Source: Protopterus annectens
Lineage: Eukaryota; Chordata; Ceratodontiformes; Protopteridae
Reading direction: 5' to 3'
DNA length: 64,000 nucleotides
Assembly (NCBI RefSeq): GCF_019279795.1
Contig: NC_056725.1
Coordinates: 1,609,305,554-1,609,369,553 of the forward strand
This document shows, piece by piece, positions 56,926 through 64,000 of the stretch. The stretch's first letter is position 1. Each line of letters begins with the position of its first letter. Both the position numbers and the translations under genes were made by a program. The notes under the pieces are model-generated. The model made no database searches, was not told the origin of the DNA, and worked only from the letters and a program-made list of their open reading frames with translations.

Positions 56926-57322
56926 AGGTCTATATCACTTCACTGAATCACACATCAGCGAACTCCTATTTGTTGAACACCTATTCATCGAAGCAGCTAG
57001 CTAATCATCAAATGGAGTTTTCAGTGAAATTTTCCCTGGAGCAAACCAACTGTTGGCCACCATCTGAAATCTGTCCTTTTTCCCACTGTAGTGCGATCTT
57101 GGAGTTGGTATATTTAGTTGGGGTGGTTGGGGAGCTTATCCCCTCATCAGGATAGGTGTTAGTTGTATGGTTTTGTTCACAGTCACTAGGGTGGACTACC
57201 ATTGCTTTTCCCTAGAAAAAAAGTTGCTGAAAATGCCATAAGTTGATTAGTTGCTTCCATGAACAGGTTTTTGATGAATAGGCATTCACTGATTTGTGAC
57301 TTGACAAAGCAATATCGAGCCC
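56926..57322. mobile_element. MITE, GGTCTA family, 397 bp with exact 8-bp TSD
   Basis: CTGTGGTC is repeated exactly at 56,918-56,925 and 57,323-57,330. Left end AGGTCTATATCACTTCACTG; right end the complement of GGCTCGATATTGCTTTGTCA. TIR similarity continues inward for about 90 bp (ATCAGCGAACTCC, CTATTCATCGAAGCAGCTA). The core TTTCCCACTGTAGTGCGATC and GAGTTGGTATATTTAGTTGG matches the copy at 46.5 kb. Confidence 0.9.
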
Positions 57323-57330
57323 CTGTGGTC

Positions 57331-57569
57331 TCTCTCATGATCATACCCAACCACCCATGGGTAAATAATGTGTTAGCCACAGCCAGCTTTGCTAAACTGT
57401 AACTCCTTGTCACCAAGTTGTATTCTGGAAGATCTGAATCTTGTCATGTAGTTTGATTGGTAAATAGTTCTTACAAATCTGCAGAAACATGTAAAACATA
57501 GAGCGATTTTTCATACCTGCTTAGCAAAACAGCAAGTATATGATGCATATGGTGAATGCATTTTTGCCC
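57331..57569. other. Unassigned spacer
   Basis: No feature was recognised. Confidence 0.3.
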
Positions 57570-57738
57570 TCCCCGCAGTCGAGTGGCATTCGAAAGACAT
57601 ACGTAAATGGGTGCGCCTTCGATGAAGGTTGGGCGTCGAGCTGGCACCTCAGCACCGTAAAAATCTACTGCCAATCATTAGCAGACCGGAGTTCTGCTGT
57701 GGCGACCCCTAACCGGGAAAAGCCAAAAGAAAGAACGT
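57570..57738 (+). mobile_element. SINE with CTGTGGCGACCCCTAACC tail (copy 3, head missing)
   Basis: The body GTAAATGGGTGCGCCTTCGA then TGAAGGTTG, and the tail GGAGTTCTGCTGTGGCGACC then CCTAACCGGGAAAAGCC, match 12,500-12,630. The tRNA-like head is absent or replaced, so the copy is 5'-truncated. Confidence 0.85.
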
Positions 57739-57739
57739 A

Positions 57740-58020
57740 AATTATAACTAAAGAAAAGGGATACTTTATGTTTCAAATATTCAGCTGTAAAAGAATAGTA
57801 TATTGTAGGATATTTTAATGCCTATACATGTCATGCAGATTGCAGTTAGATTTAGGTAAGTCTGGGATTTCTGAAAAAGAGCTAAAGCAAAGCTGAGCAA
57901 AGATTCTGTCTTGGATCTTAGTACCAGTTAACAGCCAAGACAGAGCTCAAAGTGAAGAGAGGAGCATTGAGCTCTGACCACGCATGCATATACAAATGCA
58001 TGCAGACATGCATTTGCTCA

Positions 58021-58022
<2 letters not shown>
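57740..58022. other. Unassigned DNA
   Basis: No feature was recognised. Confidence 0.3.
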
Positions 58023-58091
<69 letters not shown>

Positions 58092-58124
58092 GCACACACG
58101 CGCACACATGCACACACGCACAAT

Positions 58125-58180
<56 letters not shown>
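58023..58180. repeat. (CA)n microsatellite, interrupted
   Basis: Two CA blocks separated by a CG-bearing stretch (58,086-58,130). Confidence 0.97.
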
Positions 58181-58181
<1 letters not shown>

Positions 58182-58183
<2 letters not shown>

Positions 58184-58682
58184 TGCCCTCTTAAAAAACA
58201 AATGTTCATTTTGTTCACAGAAAATTGACCTGCCACCCCTACTTTCAGCATACACTTTGCTTGTCTGAGTGTGAAAAACAGTTATTGTGTATTTTAACTA
58301 GCTCCTCCACAGTCTCAGTATAAATGCCCTGTGTTTTCACATGCAGCCTGCCTATGACCAAATAACAGCCACCTTCTCTGCACCATTCATATCAAATTGT
58401 GGTGAAGGTGACTGTAGCTAGTCTCTACTCATTTCAACAAACAGAGGCAAAGTCAAAAATAATGGAGAAAGAGTCAATATCAGTGGCAGATTTAAACAGT
58501 GCTCTTATATGATTAGAGAACTGCTACAATAAAAAGGTCTGCATTCATAAGCATTTTCTGATGGAAATGAAGTATATAACTCAAATGCTTATGATTATAT
58601 AGCAACTATAATCCTCAAAGATTTGTCAAAAAAACACAAATAGGCAAAAATCAGCAACATTCTGTGATATCAGGGAGAGTTG
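58182..58682. other. Unassigned DNA
   Basis: No feature was recognised. Confidence 0.3.
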
Positions 58683-58690
58683 AGAGATAT

Positions 58691-58821
58691 GCACTACTGA
58701 TTAATGTAAAAGGTTAAGGCGTTTACCTTACAAACACAAGGGTTTGATTCTCACATGGGCTAATTGGTTAGACTTAAAATGGCCCAAAAAGTCAGTTAGC
58801 CTAGTACTAATCTATGAACAT
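58691..58821 (+). mobile_element. tRNA-derived SINE with CR1 3' tail
   Basis: The head has GGTTAAGGCGTTTACCTTAC and a B box GGGTTTGATTCTC, as in a tRNA-like pol III promoter. The tail TTAAAATGGCCCAAAAAGTC then AGTTAGCCTAGTACTAATCT and ATGAACATAGA matches the CR1 3' end at 15,750-15,825. AGAGATAT occurs at 58,683-58,690 and 58,822-58,829 and may be a short TSD. A tRNA head on a CR1 tail is the architecture of CR1-mobilised SINEs known from reptiles. Confidence 0.82.
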
Positions 58822-58829
58822 AGAGATAT

Positions 58830-60325
58830 CCCACCACCAAAAGCAAGCATTATTAAGGGCTATTTCACTATCTTTATTTCTCACGCTCAGATTCCCCTCC
58901 CCTCTATCAAGGATGCAATGGGAACAATACTCTATTCTGACTTGCTGTTATACCCTGTTGTTCATAAAACCAACCCTCAATCACTGTAACAAATTACTTA
59001 AAAAATGAATAAATAATTTTCTGCATAGTTCTCAACCCTCAGTCTTGACAATGTGGAACAAGTCTTCTCACAACTGGAAAAATAAATAAAATGTAGAACA
59101 TTTTCAATAACCTTCACTAAGATGCTGTAAGCATATGCAAAACACATGTCTGCTGCATAAAAAAAACATACACTCAGGTTACATAGTGTCTGAAAATTCA
59201 GCTAAAAAGCCAGTTCAATGGTCACACCCACTCATAAACTTCAGCCAGTCAGCAGTGTCTGCTGTTTGAGAATGGGCCAAACAAAAGGCTCTAGCAGCTC
59301 TTCCAGGTTCAGTCTGATAACATGGCAGTGGAAAAAAAAGAAGTTAGGCCAGCTTGGTCCTTGCTTTTCAACTTGCCAAACCATGAGCCTGAAATGAACT
59401 TGCTCTCAAGTTTGATTTCATTCTTACCTGCCCACGTATACTTAGATTGTATGCATATAATATGTAAAATCAGTTAAAAGAAGTGAATTGATGCATCATT
59501 TTACACAATTAAGTGATGAATTAGTGGTTTATCCTGAGAAGAAAAGGCAATTCAAGTGAAACATAATGTAGACAGAGATCACTTCTTGCATTTCTGTAGT
59601 GATAAAATATGACCTCACATGAACACTAAATATTTAATACCAAACAATACTAAGAAAATTTTAAAGCTCAGACCAAATACGTACATATTTTCTAAATACC
59701 TACATCTGTGAGAACTTAATGGCTTTACTGTTTGGGCCCAGTTACGAATTTCTGCTTTGCCAGAATAAATTCTTGAGCTGTAGCACTTTTTTGTGTTTAT
59801 ATACAAGAACAAATAACATTGCATAAACTGAACAGATATTTTTGAATGGGTACATTTACATACATTAAAGATTTGCATATTTAACTAAGCCAGATTTAAT
59901 ATCATATTTTAAATGCATTTCTTCACTAAATTATAGTACTATAATGGCACTAGACAGGTCAAACAAATGGCACCTGTCCAATGTATTTCCATACAATACA
60001 GTCTAATATCTGTGCAGCCCTAAAGGGTCAACATTCCCTTCACTTCCACTCTAAACCTTTTACACCATAAAACATTATGAAGAAAAACACTGTGAAAATG
60101 GAGTCATTTTTTTTTATTCTTCCAGAAGAATCCAGTAAAGTCGTCAATTTGACACACTCCAATGATACTATATTAAGCTTTGCATTCATTTTTCTTTAGC
60201 CTAATTTTTCAGCTTTCTCTGTAATTGATCTGTTTACTTGGCAACAAAAGTTCTTATGATCAAACTTTCCCTGGATTCATCTGGGTTATAAATCAGACCA
60301 GACAAAGAAATTACTAAGAAGATGA
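58830..60325. other. Unassigned AT-rich DNA
   Basis: No element was recognised. If the candidate exon at 60,326-60,545 is real, the region directly left of it would be its 3' UTR. Confidence 0.35.
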
Positions 60326-60545
60326 TCAGTTCATAAACGGAGTAGACATGTTCTTGTTAAAAGCTGCATACTGACATTTGTTGTTTAAAATCCATTTAAG
60401 GGTGTTTTCCTCATGTGTGCAGTATATCTTAAATGTGTTAATTTCCTCTGCTAAACATCTTACATTTAGCAAATAGACTTTGGCCAAGTTTTGTTTCTTT
60501 TCCATTTGGGAGTAAAAATGTAGATTACCACACACAGTTCGGTAT
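60326..60545 (-). CDS. Candidate terminal coding exon, gene unknown
   Basis: On the minus strand a strong acceptor (CTTTGTTTCATTGCAG) is followed by 72 open codons and a TGA at 60,328-60,326. The first base of the exon completes a codon. The peptide begins YRTVCGNLHFYSQMEKKQ, includes KVYLLNVRCLAEEINTF and EENTLKWILNNKCQYA, and ends MSTPFMN. Mixed composition, no repeat character and alternating hydrophobic pattern look protein-like, perhaps a PH-like fold, but I do not recognise the family. No upstream exon was found in the remaining 3.4 kb, so the gene would continue beyond the window. A chance ORF cannot be excluded. Confidence 0.4.
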
Positions 60546-61321
60546 CTGCAATGAAACAAAGATCAAGGCTGGTGCAAAACATTTCGGAAGAAGCTCCTTT
60601 CATAGTTAATTATCACTTTGAAATGAAAATTATATAAAAAAAAAATTTCAGTTTTCTGTAATGCTCACGTAAATTTTTAAAAAGTATTTATTTTTGTAAA
60701 AATGGACTCATCAAAGAGGTCACTCGCTCCTTCTACTCTATCCTTCCTGTAGAGCAAACAAAAGTGTTTCAATGCCTTACTTAGGCACTACCACAATCAG
60801 TGATGTCCTCACGTATCATGCATGGTGCGCCTTCACCACTGACTGGAACAGATGAGGAATGCAGCATATTTATTAGTCTGACACATCTTGACATAGTGCA
60901 TATGCAGCCACTTTTGTTGGCACGTGCCCATGCTCTTCATCACTGACTTGCAACATATGAGGCATGCACTGTAATTATTAGAGTGAAATGTATTAATATA
61001 GTACACATCTGCAACCTCATTTATTGGTGCTGGATTGTGTAATCCATGAGAATCTATCTTTTATAACTTGAAACAGCACAGTTGGCCAGATAAGGAGTAT
61101 AGTGTATTATCTTTTTTTAATTTATTTTTGCATTTCCTTTGGACTAGTTTGTCATGGTTGCCTATCATAGTGCCACTTACCATGTTGTATATCTCTGCCC
61201 AATTTTTGTATCTCCTTATGTCAGGATAATCCCAAAGATGTGGGACTACCAGAAACCATATACCAGGGTTTTAGGTTATGTTGAAAGGAGAAAAAGAACA
61301 GCACTGTGGCATAAAAGCTGC
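60546..61321. other. Unassigned DNA with an old tandem duplication
   Basis: TTCACCACTGACTGGAACAG at 60,831 and TTCATCACTGACTTGCAACA at about 60,936 start two diverged copies of a unit of about 105 bp. Confidence 0.5.
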
Positions 61322-61510
61322 ATAGTTACAGCCTGCTGTTATATCCATCTCCCTAGTTACAGCTTCCTGTTATATCCATTTCCCTAGTTACAGCTTGCTG
61401 TTATATCCATCTCCCTAGTTACAGCTTGCTGTTATATCCATCTCCCTAGTTACAGCTTGCTGTTATATCCATTTCCCTAGTTACAGCCTGCACTTACATC
61501 CATCTCCCTT
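61322..61510 (+). repeat. 31-bp minisatellite, about 6 units
   Basis: Unit CTAGTTACAGCTTGCTGTTA plus TATCCATCTCC, six copies with few substitutions. Direct, contiguous and spacerless, hence not a CRISPR array. Confidence 0.95.
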
Positions 61511-61738
61511 CGTTTTTAAGTGGTCCAGAAAAGAACAGTATTGAATGGGATTTGTGAGAATGCCATCACACCTTCTTGGATATGCACTCCTTAAAAGCAT
61601 CACTCATCATGTTAGTAGATAATGTACACAAATGTTATTGTCCCAGTGACTGTAGGCATGCCTCCAACACAGTCCATCAATGTCCCCAAGACAGGCAAGA
61701 ACACATTGCCTTACCCTTTTTTCCTTCATGCATATTGA
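61511..61738. other. Unassigned spacer
   Basis: No feature was recognised. Confidence 0.3.
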
Positions 61739-61746
61739 CTCCGCCA

Positions 61747-62074
61747 CATACCTCTCAGCTTCTTAGCAGAACAAATTTGGACAGAGTCTAAAATAATGAA
61801 GGGATGACGGCCCAAAAATAGAGACAGATTTTAAATATTACTCTTATAAACTTAAAGTTTTTAAACTTAAACTAAACGTTGTTAAAATAAAAGGATTTGC
61901 CTTAGCATGCATGTTCTAAAAGATATGAAGTCTGAAACTCAAATGTTTGTCATTACTTAGGGACTTTAATCCTCAGTGATTTGCCAGAAAACAACACATT
62001 TTAAGAGGAACAGATTAAACATATGAGGCAAAAATCTGGACATTCTGCAAAAATCTGGACAGTTGAGAGGTATG
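61747..62074 (+). mobile_element. hAT-like MITE, CATACCTCTC family, copy 3 (8-bp TSD)
   Basis: Perfect terminal CATACCTCTC / GAGAGGTATG, 328 bp. Flanks CTCCGCCA (61,739-61,746) and CTCCACCA (62,075-62,082) differ only by a CpG to CpA change. Subterminal AATCTGGACATTCTGCAAAA and TCTGGACAGTTGAGAGG motifs match copy 1. No ORF. Confidence 0.92.
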
Positions 62075-62082
62075 CTCCACCA

Positions 62083-62588
62083 GTGCCAAGCCAACTAACC
62101 AAACCCCATCCAACTGAGTTTTAAAGCTTGAACCTTCAATACCAATGAGATGATAGTTTAATTTAAAACAATCTCATAAAATATCACTACACCATACCAC
62201 AGGTGTTGTAATTCAAAATGTTAGAATGGTAAGGAACTCTAGTTTTGAAACTCAGGCTGCTTTTCCTAGGTCAAAACAATGCCGACCACCACTGGCAGAT
62301 AATGAGATACCTATTCTGTATAATGTTGTAGTGCTAAAGCAATGCCTTAGAATTGTGAAGATAGCTTGAGTAAAGAGACAGTCCCACTAATACACCTAAA
62401 GATGATTTCTTTTATCAAAACAAGTGGATAATAAAACTATAGACATGCATAAAACACAGAGTTTTTTTTTTTTATCATTAGAAGATAAGACCCTTAATAA
62501 CTTAGCATAATCAAAATAAAGGACATGGTGAAAGTGAAAACAGAAGTGACATTAAAATAACATTGTTAATGATAAAACACAAACTCAG
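62083..62588. other. Unassigned DNA
   Basis: No feature was recognised. Confidence 0.3.
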
Positions 62589-62589
62589 A

Positions 62590-62667
<78 letters not shown>
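62590..62667. repeat. (CA)n microsatellite
   Basis: About 39 uninterrupted CA units. Confidence 0.98.
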
Positions 62668-62668
<1 letters not shown>

Positions 62669-64000
62669 GCATGTAGAGAACACTGGGCATTATATATAGT
62701 GTATCCATTTGTCTTAAAATTGTCTGTGTTTCTACATTATGAAGAGGTGTATGGTGGGAAATGACCTCCTGTCTTTAACTAGAGTAGGTAAAATTCCACA
62801 TATATCTAGTACCCGCTTCTGGGTAAAATCACATGCTTGTTTTAATGTTATTGGTTTTCAAACAAGTTTGAGTTTTGTTCTCATTTAGATAAAGAGCAGT
62901 AATGAAAAATATCTATAAACTCAACAAATATGTGAAGCAATGAAAACAAAAAATGCTGACAGAATGCTATATAAAAAAGCCATGCTAATGCAAGATAAGG
63001 GTAAACATATCCAGCTTCATGCCTGGCAAATTTTATAGTTCCTCTGTCTGAACAGATACATGGCATTCTGACCTATGTAAATGAAAAAGGTATTAGGAGA
63101 TTAGTGTTTTTTCTAAATCTGCAAATATGTGATTAACAAATGTGACTTTATGTAATTAATACTAACCATCAGTGCTTGTAGTAATGAGGAAACTGGAACT
63201 AAAAGAAAAATGTTTGCTAATCAGTATTTGAACAGTACTGGCTTCATGCCTGGCATAATATGAATGCAGCAGAAGCCCATTGAATACTAATATGTCACCA
63301 GATATAGGGCAAAAAAATGCCACTGATATCTGAGTTATCACGTGCTTGAGCATGAATTATAGTATGTATTGTCACCTGAGGAAAATGCAATAGAAATAAT
63401 TGAAGTGAAGTTAAAAAGCAGTACTGGAAAATGGCCATTTTGTTTATCACATAGATGTTAAGGTCATGGTGTACACTAGCAAAAAGGAGCAGCAGATGGT
63501 GAGCAGAGTAATAAGGTTACTGGCAATTACTTGACCAACACTTAATTTCAGATATATCAAGATGTTGAATGCTCCAGTCTCTGTGATCAACATTTTTGAT
63601 GAGTTCATTTCTTGATTGATCCAGGTGATAGCTGCAATTGATGCAGTAAATACTACTTCTCTGCACTACACTGGACAGCTAATAATACTTTTTACATGAC
63701 ATTCATGGTGTCAGTTGTAGTCATTAATCAGTTGAATGAACCATTCTTATTTATGTGAAGTACAGACTATCATCAGACACAATTTGGAAAGAGCTTCAGT
63801 ATTATAGCCATAGTCTACTAATGTTTATAAAATGGAGTAAAAATACGGCCTTGAACAGTGTAATTGTATTCTGTCAACAGTATTATAATACCAGGTAAAG
63901 TTTTTAGAATTAGCTTGGCTCATATGAAGATGCTTTGAATTCTGCAGAAAAGCCTTCATTCAGATTTAAACTGGTTTACACGTAAATGTGTGATTTCACT
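62668..64000. other. Unassigned AT-rich DNA
   Basis: No exon with paired splice sites, RNA gene or element was recognised to the end of the window. Confidence 0.35.

Noticed and set aside
61322..61510. CRISPR-like array
   Set aside because: The 31-bp units are contiguous with no spacers, and the genome is a vertebrate.

Overview
The window reads as intergenic or intronic DNA from a large, AT-rich, repeat-laden vertebrate genome. There is no prokaryotic gene organisation and no intact host gene. The content is dominated by decayed CR1-clade LINEs. It also holds L2-like LINEs, Penelope-like elements (PLEs), tRNA-derived SINEs, several MITE families and long CA/TA/GATA/GTGA microsatellites. CR1 with L2-like elements, PLEs and SINEs ending in CTGTGGCGACCCCTAACC suggests a fish-grade vertebrate or amphibian. 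A lungfish or another early-branching lineage would fit, but the species cannot be fixed from sequence alone.

Layout. 1-1.3 kb: CR1 fragment (+). 2.2-5.8 kb: microsatellites, a SINE, two MITEs and an L2-like tail. 6.5-10.4 kb: the most complete CR1 (-), with an ORF1 carrying a zinc-knuckle-like segment and an SGNH esterase, and an ORF2 with endonuclease and RT. 10.9-12.9 kb: a CpG-rich MITE, a GTGA microsatellite and a SINE with a 16-bp target-site duplication (TSD). 13.0-17.5 kb: head-to-head CR1 copies, then a CR1 split by an L2-like LINE. 17.5-24.7 kb: mostly unique DNA, with a PLE hammerhead relic and one candidate exon. 24.7-25.8 kb: CR1 3' part interrupted by an L2-like tail plus TA/CA repeats. 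27.5-30.7 kb: a TSD-bounded PLE made of two 5'-truncated copies joined head to head. 31.6-32.6 kb: a SINE with an L2-like tail, then a 295-bp-arm palindrome with a 15-bp TSD and a PLE ribozyme core at its centre. 33-36 kb: a CpG-rich segment, a hairpin, a MITE and microsatellites. 37.0-38.0 kb: a MITE with 8-bp TSD split by a PLE fragment with its own TSD. 38.7-43.3 kb: two CR1 copies. 44-47 kb: MITEs. 47.3-50.4 kb: CR1 copies, one with a 536-codon RT ORF. 50.8-51.1 kb: MITE. 52.4-55.7 kb: L2-like LINE. 56.5-64 kb: MITEs, SINEs, microsatellites and a candidate terminal exon.

The elements form a network. The CR1 3' end is shared with a tRNA-derived SINE at 58.7 kb. The L2-like 3' end is shared with a SINE at 31.6-31.9 kb. 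These look like two SINE-LINE partnerships seen in one window. PLE-derived sequences carry hammerhead-ribozyme-like cores, and three of them lie between 14-15-bp direct repeats. The two largest of these are inverted dimers, which points to a recurrent insertion mechanism.
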